Origin: Acinetobacter haemolyticus CIP 64.3 = MTCC 9819
Lineage (GTDB): Bacteria > Pseudomonadota > Gammaproteobacteria > Pseudomonadales > Moraxellaceae
Reading direction: 5' to 3'
NCBI RefSeq assembly: GCF_000369065.1
Contig: NZ_KB849802.1
Span: 141,263-205,262, forward strand
DNA: 64,000 bases
The translations under genes and the position numbers were made by a program. Each line of letters begins with the position of its first letter. Position 1 is the stretch's first letter. Shown here in pieces: positions 29,347 through 39,673 of the stretch. The notes beneath the pieces are model-generated. The model did no database searches and was not told the DNA's origin. It worked only from the letters and a program-made list of their open reading frames with translations.

Positions 29347-29800
29347 ATAAGCCCAATTGGGTTTCTATATTTTGTAAGTTAGGGACAAAATATCTTTTCT
29401 CCCCCATTTTCACGTACTTAAAAACCTTCGGATCCTCAACGTCTCCATCTTCATCCACGATCTCAGAAATACGTAAACGAATTGATTCAGGCATTTCATT
29501 ACAAATGAGTGCAAAACGCTGTGAAACGTCCTCACCTTCCACAACCAACGCAACCCCCTGTTTTTGCATTGGGTCATGCAAAGCCAGTACGGGTAACTTT
29601 AAATCATGCCACTCAATATGTTCCACATTGGTAGGCGTATCCATTGCGGATAAAACAATATTTTGCGGTAGAAGCATCGGAACTTTCTGATGACACTCAA
29701 TAATATAAGCATCAATAAATCCAGTCGAAACTGTAATAAGATGCTGCAACTCTTGTTGATCAATCTGTCCTAATGCGGTGTTAGTGCTTTTCTTTACCAT
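29345..29800 (-). CDS. CheW-like accessory protein of the Pil-Chp cluster (ChpC-like)
   Basis: This is a 151-residue soluble protein directly after chpA (16 bases apart), so almost certainly in its operon. It resembles a divergent CheW domain: LPQNIVLSAM, then IEWHDLKLPVLAL and a GVALVVEGEDVSQRFALICNEMPESIRL block match the order of strands in CheW-fold proteins. In Pseudomonas the Pil-Chp cluster encodes a second CheW-like protein, ChpC, besides PilI. This gene occupies a matching place and may link an additional receptor to ChpA. The resemblance is moderate, so I do not assign the symbol. Confidence 0.65.
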   Translation of the reverse strand: MVKKSTNTALGQIDQQELQHLITVSTGFIDAYIIECHQKVPMLLPQNIVLSAMDTPTNVEHIEWHDLKLPVLALHDPMQKQGVALVVEGEDVSQRFALICNEMPESIRLRISEIVDEDGDVEDPKVFKYVKMGEKRYFVPNLQNIETQLGL

Positions 29801-29816
29801 TCTTTTTTCACCTTAA

Positions 29817-32800
29817 TCAACGCACAGCAAGTAAGCTTTCAATATTTTCTAAGAGCGTTTCCTCTTGGAATGGTTTACCCATATATTGACTCACGCCTAA
29901 GGATAACGCACGTTCACGATGCTTCTCACCCGTACGAGATGTAATCATAATGATTGGTAAATCACGGTGGATTTCATGATGTCGTACTAGATTCGTTACT
30001 TCAAAACCATCCATTCGCGGCATTTCAATATCCAGCAACATTAAATCAGGCTTCACTGTTTCAAGCTGCTCCATTGCATCGACACCATCCTTTGCAGTCA
30101 CCACATCATAACCTTGGCGCTCTAACAAGCGCGACGTTACTTTACGAACTGTCACCGAGTCATCGACAATCATGATGAGACGGCGCTCATCGTAACGCTG
30201 CTTCGTATAGGTTTCATCTGCGTGCTTACTTCGTGCAGTTGACTGGGCTTGGCGCGCTAAATTTTGACCATCTAAAATCAAACAAACCTGACCATCACCC
30301 AAGATCGTTGCACCAGCAATAACACCAATGCTTGAGAATTGTTGACCAACTGGTTTAACAACAATTTGACCACGAGAGCCGATTAACTGGTCAACCAATA
30401 ATGCAGTCATCTGACCTTGAGCACCTTTAATCAACAACACAGGTAAAGAATGAACAATACCAGTTAAACGAGGAATAGGCTGTCCAGCAACAAACTCTGA
30501 TAAATAGCGTAAACGATAATCTTCTTGATCAATTTTGAAGTAATCATCTTGGCTTTCAAAGTATTGTTCTAAAGCCATTGGTGAGATACGAACAATACGA
30601 TCAATCTGTGCCAATGGGAATGCAAACTGTTGATCGCCTGCTTTTACCATCAAAGCATCACTTACTGCTACAGTAGTCGGTACACGAATCGTAAATGTGG
30701 TTCCCTTACCTAAAATAGAACCCACACTGACATGTCCACCTAAAGCTTTAATATCACTTTGCACCACATCTAGCCCGACACCACGTCCAGAAATTTGTGT
30801 GACTTGTGCTGCGGTACTAAAACCAGGATGGAAGATAAACTGAAGAATCTCATCTTGATCAAGTTTCTGATCTTTGGTCATCAATCCAGTTTGAATCGCT
30901 TTTTCTTTAATACGATTGACATCGATCCCTTTACCATCATCACTGAAAGTGACAACAACATCTGTACCTTGACGACCGATGTTTAAAACAATATGTCCAG
31001 TTTCTGGTTTCTTTGCTTGTAAACGTTGTTCACGGTCTTCAATACCATGGTCAATCGCATTACGGAGCATATGCTCAAATGGTGCAACTAAGCGCTCCAA
31101 GATACTACGATCTAACTCACCTTCTGTATTATTCACGACCAACTCAGTTGGACGATTAAGGGTCGAGGCTGTTTGACGAACAATACGTTGTAACCGAGGT
31201 AATAAACGCGAGAATGGTACCAATCGTGTACGCATTAGACTTTCTTGGATTTCTGCCTGAATACGAGATTGTTGTAATAATAATCCCTCTGTATCACGGA
31301 TCTTCTCTGAAAGCGTTGTCTTAAAGTCAACCAAATCTGATGCAGACTCTGCGAGAGATTTTGATAACTGATTTAAAGAAGAATATTGATCCATTTCGAG
31401 CGGATCAAAGTCTGCATAGCGTGCATCTTCACCACCATGACGGGCAATAATCTGACTTTCTAATTCCCCTTCCATTCGTCGTAGCTGGTCTGCTAAACGC
31501 TTGATCGCCAACTCCATTTCCGTCAACGTACCACCGAGTTGACCTAAATCCATTTCAATACGTGAACGGTTAATCGCATTCTCACCTGATAAATCAATCA
31601 TCTTCTCAATGACTTCAGCTGAAACACGAATCATTTCATTGTTCTGTTCAATACGTTCAGTGCTTTCCCACTCACCCAGCATCGATGGTGGTTCGGTGCC
31701 ATCCCCTTGCACAAACTCCATTGTGTATTCTGGAGTAAATATATCGCGTGCAGAAAGTTTTTGCGGCAGTTGCGCAGCTACATCGACAAACTCCATATTT
31801 TCAAGACTTTGTTTTAAGCCATCGAAATTGGCATATTGACGTTTAAAGATTGCATCATTGAGCCATGCTAATGCAGTATTCAATAAATTATCGTAAACGT
31901 TTGAACTAAAATGATGTAAACCAAACTGCTCAAATGCATTTTCGAGATGGTAGGCAATAATTGCGATTGCATCCATTTCAGCCATACGTGCACCGCCTTT
32001 AAGACTGTGTGCATTACGTTGAAGCTGTAATAACAAACTGCGATTACCGCGTTGTTCAAACCACTGTTTTAATAGATGTTGAGCTTGGCCGAGTAACTCT
32101 TCTGCTTCTTCGAGGAATGTTTGTTCTACTAAAGAGCGAACATCATCTTCTTCGGTGTCATCCTGCACAACATCCTGCATCAGACTCGATGTAACATCAT
32201 CTTTATCCGAATCTGCTTCAGCTATTTGAAGCAATGATTCTGTCTCTACAAAATCGAGTTGCGTTTCAGCCGATGTACTCTCTGATTCAACATTATCAAT
32301 AGATGCGGCAACGACCTCTAAATCGGCATTTACAAGTTCAGCTGAGGTTTGCTCAATCTCAGTTTCAGTCGCATAGCGCTCAACATCGATATCTTGATCA
32401 GCATGTTGTAACAACTGAATCACATGTGTTGAAGGATAATCTGTTTGTTGATCACGGATCGTTTGAATGCGATCTGCAATATCATCTTGAACGAGACGAA
32501 TAATTGCAACTAACTGAGGCGATGCTTGAATTTGTTGATTGATCAATTTCTCATAAATCGTTTCTAATTCATGCGCAATCAGACCAATGTGACGCGCTTG
32601 AATCATATTTGAACCACCTTTTAAGGTGTGCAAATATCGCATCAAATTCTTTAAAGCATTTACATTATGACGATCTGTCGTCCATGTATTAAGATCAGCA
32701 TCAATACCCACCATCAGCTCATCAGCTTCCTCAAGGAAGATATCTAAGAGGTCAGGATCAAAGTCTCGATTAGATTGCTCTGATTGTAATTGTTGTTTAT

Positions 32801-34898
32801 CCAAAGCCAATTGAGCAGCGAAACTAGTAACATCAACCGATGGCTCTGCAACATCTGAATGAGTCGATATTTCTATTTCAGTTGTGCCATCTAAATCTAC
32901 TGCTTTTTCAATATCTTCATCTTCTGACACAACAAATTTATCAATCTGAATAGCTGTCGTTGCAGTTGATTTCATCAAATTAGTCAACACGTCTAAGACA
33001 TGCGTAGATGGATAATCCACTTGCTGGTCACGAATCGTTTGAATTCGATCCGCAATATCGTCCTGTACTGAGCGAATCACAGAAATAAGTGATGGCGTCG
33101 CTTGAATCTGTTGGTTAATCAGCTTTTCATAAATTGTTTCTAACTCATGCGCAATCAAACCTATATGACGCGCATGAATCATATTTGAGCCACCTTTTAA
33201 GGTGTGTAAATATCGCATCAAGTTTTTAAGTGCATTCACATTTTGTAGATCAGCAACCCAAGTATTGAGATCCTCATCGATACCAACTAAAAGTTCATCA
33301 GCCTCTTCAAGGAAAATGTCCAATAAGTCTGGATCAAAATCACGATTTGATTCACTCGTAGACAGTTGTTGTTTGTCTAATGCAAACCGAGCGGCTAAAT
33401 CACTTGTATCAACAATTGAATCCTGCACAACTTCTGCTTCACTCAATGGAGCAGCTTGATCAAGATTTGTTTCAATCAATTCCGCTTCTAATAACTCGAT
33501 ATTCTGTTGAGTGAATGTACTTAACTCATTGAGCATCTGCTCATGTTCTTTCGTCAGCGTAACTCGTTGTCCAGCAGCCAATGTATCAAATAACTGAATA
33601 AACTGTTGATGAACTTGATCATACAACTCAAATCCATATTCAAGATTAAGTAAACTTGGCTTATAAATTAAGTCCTGATAACTCGATCTTAAGAGGCTTG
33701 TGTATTGATACATGCCAATCGTTGCATGATGATGTGTATGCTGTAGCAAAATTTCAGCTTGCTGGCTGAGTTGCTGAATATATTGTGGGAACTCAGTCCT
33801 TGCACGCTGATCAAAATCAGATTCCACATCTAACAGATCTTGAATATTGAGCTCCAAGAGCTGTGAAACTAAGCCTTGCGGTCTTAGATTTTCTCCATGA
33901 GAATCTTCAAGTTGGAAATCATAGCTATCCCAAGCAGTATTGAAAGTTGCATGAATTTCGTCTGTTCTTTGCGCTGTCTCTAACTGTCTCAAACTATATA
34001 AATAATCACGCACAAATTGAGCATAATGCGTTAGCAAGGCTGTTTCATTTGAGTTCGAATCCAATTCATCATGCAATAGCGTTTTAAATAAATTTTCTAC
34101 TTTTGAACTAGCATCAAAAATTTGATCAATGTGCGCCATTGCCGAACTACCACGAAGCGTATGTAAGGCTCTGATTAAATGGTTGTAATGCTCATTCGTC
34201 GGATGATCATTTTGTAAGAATTGATCAATTGTCGCCAAGTGCTCCTCAGCTTCCTCCAAGAAAATAGCCAAAGTTTCTTTAGCAAGTAGCTCATCTTCAG
34301 CTAGCACTTTATCTGCATTATCTAATGCCGATTGCTCAGTTTGAGTTAAGTGATCAACAAATAGTGTTTCTTCAACTAATTCTAATCCCGTACTTATGTC
34401 CTCACTTACCAAATGATCAGCAAGCATTAATAAGTCAGAAAGCGCTGGTTCAACACTCTGTTGTTGTAATTGTTGTCCTAATAGCACCAATGGTCGTAAG
34501 TCGATCAGATGTGCTCGAACCGCTTTGAAATCGTGAATTAACTTAAAGCGATAAATATTAAAAATCGCTTGTACATAACGTTGAATTTCTGTCGTAAGCG
34601 GAATCGTTCCAGCTAAGACACGATTTAACGTATCTTCCACCGTCCAGCCTAGTTCTCCTGAAGATTTCGCACCGACCATGCGACCAGAACCTTTGAGCGT
34701 ATGGAAATGACGACGAATATCAGTCAACACATTCTGTAGATTCGGCTGTTCAATCCATTGAACCAATAATGGGTCTAACTCGACAAAGATTTCATCTAAT
34801 TCTTCAATAAAAATTTCAAGAATTTCTGCATCTTGTTCAAGATAACTATCTTCAGGAAGCGTCATCGTTTCAACTAACGTTTTTAATATTTCTTTCAT
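29817..34898 (-). CDS. chpA: ChpA-type hybrid chemosensory histidine kinase
   Basis: This is a 1693-residue CheA-like kinase for type IV pilus control. It carries five Hpt domains with phosphoacceptor histidines at about 66, 246, 565, 757 and 964 (HTLKGS, HTLRGS, HTLKGG, HTLKGG, HSLKGG). After them come the dimerisation helices, a HATPase domain (HMLRNAIDHGIED near 1275), a CheW-like domain (about 1460-1560) and a receiver domain with Asp1623 (LLDIEMPRMDG). Pseudomonas ChpA is far longer (eight phosphotransfer domains). Hpt 3 and Hpt 4 are nearly identical, a recent duplication of 192 residues. The ATG at 34898 starts the first Hpt directly. Phosphotransfer partners would be PilG and PilH. 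Confidence 0.93.
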   Translation of the reverse strand: MKEILKTLVETMTLPEDSYLEQDAEILEIFIEELDEIFVELDPLLVQWIEQPNLQNVLTDIRRHFHTLKGSGRMVGAKSSGELGWTVEDTLNRVLAGTIPLTTEIQRYVQAIFNIYRFKLIHDFKAVRAHLIDLRPLVLLGQQLQQQSVEPALSDLLMLADHLVSEDISTGLELVEETLFVDHLTQTEQSALDNADKVLAEDELLAKETLAIFLEEAEEHLATIDQFLQNDHPTNEHYNHLIRALHTLRGSSAMAHIDQIFDASSKVENLFKTLLHDELDSNSNETALLTHYAQFVRDYLYSLRQLETAQRTDEIHATFNTAWDSYDFQLEDSHGENLRPQGLVSQLLELNIQDLLDVESDFDQRARTEFPQYIQQLSQQAEILLQHTHHHATIGMYQYTSLLRSSYQDLIYKPSLLNLEYGFELYDQVHQQFIQLFDTLAAGQRVTLTKEHEQMLNELSTFTQQNIELLEAELIETNLDQAAPLSEAEVVQDSIVDTSDLAARFALDKQQLSTSESNRDFDPDLLDIFLEEADELLVGIDEDLNTWVADLQNVNALKNLMRYLHTLKGGSNMIHARHIGLIAHELETIYEKLINQQIQATPSLISVIRSVQDDIADRIQTIRDQQVDYPSTHVLDVLTNLMKSTATTAIQIDKFVVSEDEDIEKAVDLDGTTEIEISTHSDVAEPSVDVTSFAAQLALDKQQLQSEQSNRDFDPDLLDIFLEEADELMVGIDADLNTWTTDRHNVNALKNLMRYLHTLKGGSNMIQARHIGLIAHELETIYEKLINQQIQASPQLVAIIRLVQDDIADRIQTIRDQQTDYPSTHVIQLLQHADQDIDVERYATETEIEQTSAELVNADLEVVAASIDNVESESTSAETQLDFVETESLLQIAEADSDKDDVTSSLMQDVVQDDTEEDDVRSLVEQTFLEEAEELLGQAQHLLKQWFEQRGNRSLLLQLQRNAHSLKGGARMAEMDAIAIIAYHLENAFEQFGLHHFSSNVYDNLLNTALAWLNDAIFKRQYANFDGLKQSLENMEFVDVAAQLPQKLSARDIFTPEYTMEFVQGDGTEPPSMLGEWESTERIEQNNEMIRVSAEVIEKMIDLSGENAINRSRIEMDLGQLGGTLTEMELAIKRLADQLRRMEGELESQIIARHGGEDARYADFDPLEMDQYSSLNQLSKSLAESASDLVDFKTTLSEKIRDTEGLLLQQSRIQAEIQESLMRTRLVPFSRLLPRLQRIVRQTASTLNRPTELVVNNTEGELDRSILERLVAPFEHMLRNAIDHGIEDREQRLQAKKPETGHIVLNIGRQGTDVVVTFSDDGKGIDVNRIKEKAIQTGLMTKDQKLDQDEILQFIFHPGFSTAAQVTQISGRGVGLDVVQSDIKALGGHVSVGSILGKGTTFTIRVPTTVAVSDALMVKAGDQQFAFPLAQIDRIVRISPMALEQYFESQDDYFKIDQEDYRLRYLSEFVAGQPIPRLTGIVHSLPVLLIKGAQGQMTALLVDQLIGSRGQIVVKPVGQQFSSIGVIAGATILGDGQVCLILDGQNLARQAQSTARSKHADETYTKQRYDERRLIMIVDDSVTVRKVTSRLLERQGYDVVTAKDGVDAMEQLETVKPDLMLLDIEMPRMDGFEVTNLVRHHEIHRDLPIIMITSRTGEKHRERALSLGVSQYMGKPFQEETLLENIESLLAVR

Positions 34899-35009
34899 AG
34901 CGGCTTCTTTCGTTTTTATCCACCAATTGTGGGTAAAAAATACGAGTATCAATCACACAAGATGTCGTTCCATTTCGCCATCACCTTGTAGAGATATCCT
35001 ACATCTCTA

Positions 35010-35044
35010 AAAATGGAAAGACAGACACCCCCATCTGTCTTTCC
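35010..35044 (-). terminator. Hairpin between pilJ and chpA
   Basis: Perfect 11-bp arms (35015-35025 and 35034-35044) begin 12 bases after the pilJ stop and are followed on the minus strand by an ATTTTTA tract, so this looks like an intrinsic terminator inside the cluster. A second, weaker hairpin lies at about 34989-35009. chpA may need read-through or its own promoter. Confidence 0.75.
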
Positions 35045-35055
35045 AATCCTGCTGC

Positions 35056-37137
35056 TTATTCTGGTAACTTAAAGTCAGTCACCGATTCACGTAATGATTC
35101 AGCCATATTCGCCAACTCTGAAACCGAACGTGCTGTATCAAACGTTGCTGTTGTTGTTTGCGACGTAATTTCCTGTACAACATTCATCGTCGTCGCAATA
35201 TGACTTGCTGAAGCAGATTGAAGTTTTGCTGCGTCCGAAATGCTTGCAATCAGTTTTGCCAAATCGCCCGATACCGTTTGAATTTCATCAAGTGCAATAC
35301 CAGCATCTTTTGCTAAGTTAGCACCACGTACAACCTCAGATGTTGTTTGCTCCATCGAAATAACAGCTTCATTGGTATCTGTTTGAATGGTTTTTACTAA
35401 GCTTTCAATCTGTTTGGTTGCTGATGCAGAACGTTCTGCAAGACGTTGAACCTCATCCGCTACGACAGCGAAACCACGTCCTGCCTCACCTGCCATCGAT
35501 GCTTGAATCGCAGCGTTCAATGCCAAGATGTTGGTTTGGTCGGCAATATCGTTAATCAATGAGACAATGTTACCAATCTCTTGAGATGATTCACCTAAAC
35601 GCTTAATACGTTTAGATGTTTCTTGAATTTGTTCACGGATGTGATCCATCCCCTCAATCGAACGGTTTACCACTTGCGCACCATTGGTTGCAATTTGTAC
35701 CGAACGTTTTGCTACTTCTGCTGATTCAGATGCATTCGCAGATACTTGGTCAATTGACAATGCCATCTCATTCATTGCAGCTGAAGCACCAGCAATCTCT
35801 TGAGCCTGATGCTCAGAAGCTTCCGCCAATTGATTGGTAATGCTTTGCGTATCTTGAGTATAACGTGCAACTTCTTGAGATGTATCGGTGATTCGAGAAA
35901 CAAGATCGCGTAATTGATCAATCGCAAAGTTAATCGAGTCAGCGATTGCACCAGTGAAGTCTTCCGATACGGTCGCGTATGAACGTAAATCACCATCAGC
36001 TAAGTCAGCAATCTCATCAAGTAAACGTAAAATCGCGTTTTGGTTACGATCATATTCATCTTGTAAACGTGTCACACGCTCTTTATCTGTATTGCTACGT
36101 AACATTAAGAGCTTTAATACAAAGAATACCAACGCCGCTAAAGATAGAATCAGCACAATACCCGCAAAAATGTTATCCCAACCGCCTTCTGCTTTATCTG
36201 ACAAAGCATTCAACGAAGTCAACAAGGCATCAGATTGAGTAAAAATTTCAGAAGATGCTTGACGTACATGGACAATATGGTTGGCATTTTTTAGAACCGT
36301 TTCAGCCGCCAATTTCAAAACTGCATCATAATCAGATTTAATACTATCAACAGACTCGCGCAGATCAGGTGAACTAATACGATCTACACCAAGTTCTGAA
36401 CTACCATTCAATTGAGCATTTAAGTAAATACCAAAGGTGTCAATATCCGCACCGAAGTCATTCGCTGATGCATTAGAGTTGTCCGTACCGACCAATACCG
36501 AGTTGATCGAACGCAAGATACGCTCTGCAATAAACACTTGGTTCTTGGTAATGATTACCTGACTACTTGGCATGTTCTCACGAACCATTTGGTCAACCAT
36601 CAAGTTATATTCAGCTTGAATCTCAGGAATCGTTTCACTAATCGAAATGTTAGTGTCATAAAGCTGATTAATGATCGCTTGTTGAGATGCAATTAAGTCG
36701 ATGTTTTTAGATACGTTGGTCCACAACTCATTGACCTTTTTATATTCATCTGAGCTTTTACCATATACATCTTCAACAACTTCCAGATTTTCTGCAAATC
36801 GCTTTTCAGAAGCAACCAAGTTATTCATCGTCTCAGATGTACCTGAAGCAGTGGCTTCAGTTGCTTGGCGTGAAATCATCTGCGAAAGCAAACGCAACTC
36901 ACCTAAGCTACGCGTTAATTGGTTAGAACGTGGCAAACTCACGAACAAATAAATTAAGAGGATAACTGCAAGGACCAAAGCAATTAAGGCACGATAGATA
37001 ATCGGCTTAGACTTTTCAGTTTCACCGAATAAACGAGAAAATTGATCAAGTTGCGTTCGAATTTTTCCTAGAAAAGCCCCGCCCTTTTTCGATCCTGCAC
37101 CGTCACTACCATTCTTCTTTTTAAGTTTAAAGCCCAT
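35056..37137 (-). CDS. pilJ: Methyl-accepting chemotaxis protein of the pilus system
   Basis: This 693-residue receptor corresponds to PilJ of the Pil-Chp pathway. A cytoplasmic lead of about 45 residues rich in Lys and Gly precedes the first span (about 47-67). A periplasmic region of about 250 residues follows (PilJ-type sensing domain), then the second span (about 323-343), HAMP-like helices and the signalling domain. The hairpin tip contains the conserved [41 protein letters not shown] region, with the rare QAS in place of EAA, as in PilJ. It couples through PilI to ChpA and senses type IV pilus-related or surface cues. It follows pilI by 47 bases. Confidence 0.95.
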   Translation of the reverse strand: MGFKLKKKNGSDGAGSKKGGAFLGKIRTQLDQFSRLFGETEKSKPIIYRALIALVLAVILLIYLFVSLPRSNQLTRSLGELRLLSQMISRQATEATASGTSETMNNLVASEKRFAENLEVVEDVYGKSSDEYKKVNELWTNVSKNIDLIASQQAIINQLYDTNISISETIPEIQAEYNLMVDQMVRENMPSSQVIITKNQVFIAERILRSINSVLVGTDNSNASANDFGADIDTFGIYLNAQLNGSSELGVDRISSPDLRESVDSIKSDYDAVLKLAAETVLKNANHIVHVRQASSEIFTQSDALLTSLNALSDKAEGGWDNIFAGIVLILSLAALVFFVLKLLMLRSNTDKERVTRLQDEYDRNQNAILRLLDEIADLADGDLRSYATVSEDFTGAIADSINFAIDQLRDLVSRITDTSQEVARYTQDTQSITNQLAEASEHQAQEIAGASAAMNEMALSIDQVSANASESAEVAKRSVQIATNGAQVVNRSIEGMDHIREQIQETSKRIKRLGESSQEIGNIVSLINDIADQTNILALNAAIQASMAGEAGRGFAVVADEVQRLAERSASATKQIESLVKTIQTDTNEAVISMEQTTSEVVRGANLAKDAGIALDEIQTVSGDLAKLIASISDAAKLQSASASHIATTMNVVQEITSQTTTATFDTARSVSELANMAESLRESVTDFKLPE

Positions 37138-37184
37138 TCCAGCTTCTCCCCTGAATACGCGCTTATCTTCCGTCGCGTATTAAA

Positions 37185-37721
37185 TTAGTTTATAAACTTT
37201 ATTGATGCGTTCATGTACTGAGGATTTTTTAGCAATCGACTCAGTAAGAACACATGCCATTGTTGATTATGTTGGTGGAAATACCCCTGACAATAGTCTT
37301 TTAATTTACTGTCTAGCTCATTACTTTGAGAAAAAAAACTCTTTTTATTGAATTGTTGAATTCCCAAGACCTGATCAACGACCAACCCCACATAATGATC
37401 TTGATGGCTAATACAAATTACTTTTTGTGTCGGAGAAAATTGACTTCGTTGATCTGAGATAAAATGTGATAAATCAGTCACTGAAAGCAATCTTCCGCGG
37501 ATATTTGCCAAACCGCGCACCCATGCCTGAGTATTCGGTACAGGTGTGTATTTCGGAGGATAAATCACCTCTGAAATTTCCCCCAATGGTGCAACAAAAT
37601 ATTGCCCTAACATCTCAAATGCAATACCAGACCAACGGCTGACTTCATTTTGAGTTGCAGTATATTGTTTGTTGCCTCGCTTGGATAAACGAAGCAACTC
37701 GATAAATCCGTTTGCTGCCAT
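37185..37721 (-). CDS. pilI: CheW-type coupling protein
   Basis: This 178-residue protein is the CheW-like PilI, joining PilJ receptors to the ChpA kinase. The CheW fold can be traced: a YFVAPLGEISEVI strand, VRGLANIRGRLLSVTDLSHF (the typical G-L-x-N-x-R-G turn), and HYVGLVVDQVLGIQQFNK. Position between pilH and pilJ matches the conserved order. The C-terminal segment ends in a short basic tail. No start ambiguity matters for function. Confidence 0.92.
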   Translation of the reverse strand: MAANGFIELLRLSKRGNKQYTATQNEVSRWSGIAFEMLGQYFVAPLGEISEVIYPPKYTPVPNTQAWVRGLANIRGRLLSVTDLSHFISDQRSQFSPTQKVICISHQDHYVGLVVDQVLGIQQFNKKSFFSQSNELDSKLKDYCQGYFHQHNQQWHVFLLSRLLKNPQYMNASIKFIN

Positions 37722-37769
37722 ACTCTATCCCGTTATTACGTCATGAGAGGCTCATAGTGAGCGAACCAA

Positions 37770-38132
37770 TTAACTTAATAGCTGTTTAATCACATCAATA
37801 AGCTGTTGCTCATCTACTGGCTTGGTCAAATAATCACTTGCCCCTTGACGCTTACCCCATACACGATCCGTCGCTTGGTCTTTAGTGCTGACAATCACAA
37901 CAGGAATATGTTGTGTATCTTTCGCTTTACTGATCTGACGTGTTGCTTGGAAGCCATTCATGCCAGGCATGACAACATCCATAAGCACTAAATCAGGCAA
38001 TTCAGCTTGTGCCATCGTTACCCCATCGGCACCATTAGTTGCTTCTAAAACTTCATAACCGTGTTTAGTTAAAATTTCTCTAAAGCGAAATGTTTCAGTA
38101 GGTGAATCATCTACAATAAGAATACGAGCCAT
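37770..38132 (-). CDS. pilH: CheY-like response regulator PilH
   Basis: This is a 120-residue stand-alone receiver domain. The acidic pocket is formed by Asp8 and Asp9 (IVDDS), the phosphorylation site is Asp52 (LMDVVMPG), the switch Ser/Thr lies in VSTK and the conserved Lys104 in TKP. There is no output domain. In the pilus chemosensory pathway PilH opposes PilG, favouring retraction or acting as a phosphate sink. It follows pilG by 21 bases. Confidence 0.93.
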   Translation of the reverse strand: MARILIVDDSPTETFRFREILTKHGYEVLEATNGADGVTMAQAELPDLVLMDVVMPGMNGFQATRQISKAKDTQHIPVVIVSTKDQATDRVWGKRQGASDYLTKPVDEQQLIDVIKQLLS

Positions 38133-38153
38133 TTTTTCCTCAATTTTTAAATT

Positions 38154-38537
38154 TTATGCGCTGACATGGTTACGGATCGCACTCAACAGCTCATCCTTAC
38201 TAAACGGCTTAGTTAAATATTCATCAGACCCCACAACACGCCCTTTTGCTTGATCAAATAAACCGTCTTTGCTTGAAAGCATGATGACTGGAATATTTTG
38301 ATAATTTAATGAATTCTTGATCAATGCACAGGTTTGATAACCGTCTAAACGCGGCATCATAATATCCACAAAAACAATATCTGGATTTGCTTCAGCAATT
38401 TTTGATAATGCTTCAAAACCGTCAACTGCAGTAATTACCTCACAACCTTCACGTTGTAATAAGGTCTCAGCTGTACGACGAATCGTTTTAGAATCGTCAA
38501 TCACCATCACCTTTAAATTTTGAAATTTATCTTCCAT
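38154..38537 (-). CDS. pilG: CheY-like response regulator PilG
   Basis: This 127-residue stand-alone receiver domain is the first gene of the Pil-Chp cluster. Key residues are the acidic pair in VIDDS (about 14-15), the phosphoacceptor Asp58 (FVDIMMPRLDG) and the lysine in LTKPF. It acts as the activating CheY of the twitching pathway, promoting pilus extension and, in Pseudomonas, cAMP production. The operon promoter must lie in the 277-base AT-rich gap upstream; I could not define it. Confidence 0.93.
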   Translation of the reverse strand: MEDKFQNLKVMVIDDSKTIRRTAETLLQREGCEVITAVDGFEALSKIAEANPDIVFVDIMMPRLDGYQTCALIKNSLNYQNIPVIMLSSKDGLFDQAKGRVVGSDEYLTKPFSKDELLSAIRNHVSA

Positions 38538-38814
38538 TTAATTGTTCCGCCCCATTCACTCAATACAAATTGTGGTTGGTTTAATTTGTTTTATACAGTT
38601 TGATATTTTTAACATATCTTTACTTGCATTATCAATGAAGTTTTTTGAACCAACCTATCAGTTTCTTAGAACAACCGTAAGTAGTTCACACTTTTAATTA
38701 AATTCCTATTTTTTTTGCATTCCAACTATTTTTAATTGTATAAATAACCACTAATATACAATTGATTATTATTTAAAAATAAGTGATTTAGTTAACTTTT
38801 TTACGGGAGATGTA

Positions 38815-39471
38815 ATGACTGGTTCGTTAAAGTGCGCTTTCCGCGTTAGCCAGCTTAAAACGATGACTTGCATTTACATTTGCTCATTTTCCCTATTGAT
38901 ATTCATTTGCACATCTACCCTTGCTGCCACAGACCAAGCTAAAGCCGTTTGGTACCGCTATTATGATAATAATGGTGTTGCCAATGTCAGCACATCTGTT
39001 TCACCAGATCATATTCGTCACGGATACGAAGCACTTGATCGAAATATGCAAGTGATCAGGCGTAACCGACCATACAATGCAGCTGTAGACGCACAACAAT
39101 CAGCACAAAGAGAAGCTTTAGCTCGCCAAAGAGAACAGGATTTACGGTTAAAACGAGCTTATGGTAGTGCTCAAATTGCAACGGCAAAAAGGAATCAGAT
39201 CCTAGAAAACTTAAAAAAACAGTTAAATTATCAGCAAGAACAACTCCAGCAATTACAAAGCGATAAAATTCGATTTAAACGCCAAGAAATGGAATATCAT
39301 CGCAAAGGGCAAGCAGTTCCAGCACAACTCAAGAGCAACCTAGCAAATAATACGCAGAATATTGAAAGTGTGAAAAAAACGGTTGAAAGTCTTCGAAATG
39401 CATATCAAAAAACAGATCACGAATATACAGACATCATTAATCGACTCAAAAAACTCGAGTCAAATCAATAA
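38815..39471 (+). CDS. Exported DUF4124-like coiled-coil protein
   Basis: This is a 218-residue protein with a long N-terminal signal region (hydrophobic about residues 18-36, cleavage near TLAA). The next 45 residues resemble a DUF4124 domain: WYRYYDNNGVANVSTSVSPDHIRHGYEALD, a small beta-rich module of unknown function on exported proteins. The remaining two thirds are a charged Gln/Lys/Glu-rich coiled coil, suggesting oligomerisation. The start has a good GGGAG site. It is divergent from pilG, but a role in pilus function is only a guess. Its 3' neighbour is proS. Confidence 0.7.
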   Translation: MTGSLKCAFRVSQLKTMTCIYICSFSLLIFICTSTLAATDQAKAVWYRYYDNNGVANVSTSVSPDHIRHGYEALDRNMQVIRRNRPYNAAVDAQQSAQREALARQREQDLRLKRAYGSAQIATAKRNQILENLKKQLNYQQEQLQQLQSDKIRFKRQEMEYHRKGQAVPAQLKSNLANNTQNIESVKKTVESLRNAYQKTDHEYTDIINRLKKLESNQ

Positions 39472-39673
39472 TCACACAATAAATCCAATCTTATATTGTC
39501 CTTTAAATAACAAGGATTTTGTTAGATCGCACCTTCATTTAGAAATCAGATATGACTTTTTACTGCGCCAAATCCCTTGATTCATGTCATAATGCCCGTC
39601 AGTTCAAATGTAGGTGAGCTGTATTGACCTACACTCACCATTTTTAATTACACTTAACTTTAGGACAGTTTCC

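Noticed and set aside
35954..36242. Two overlapping frames of about 90 codons antisense to pilJ
   Set aside because: They are mirror frames of a strongly coding region and lack translation signals.
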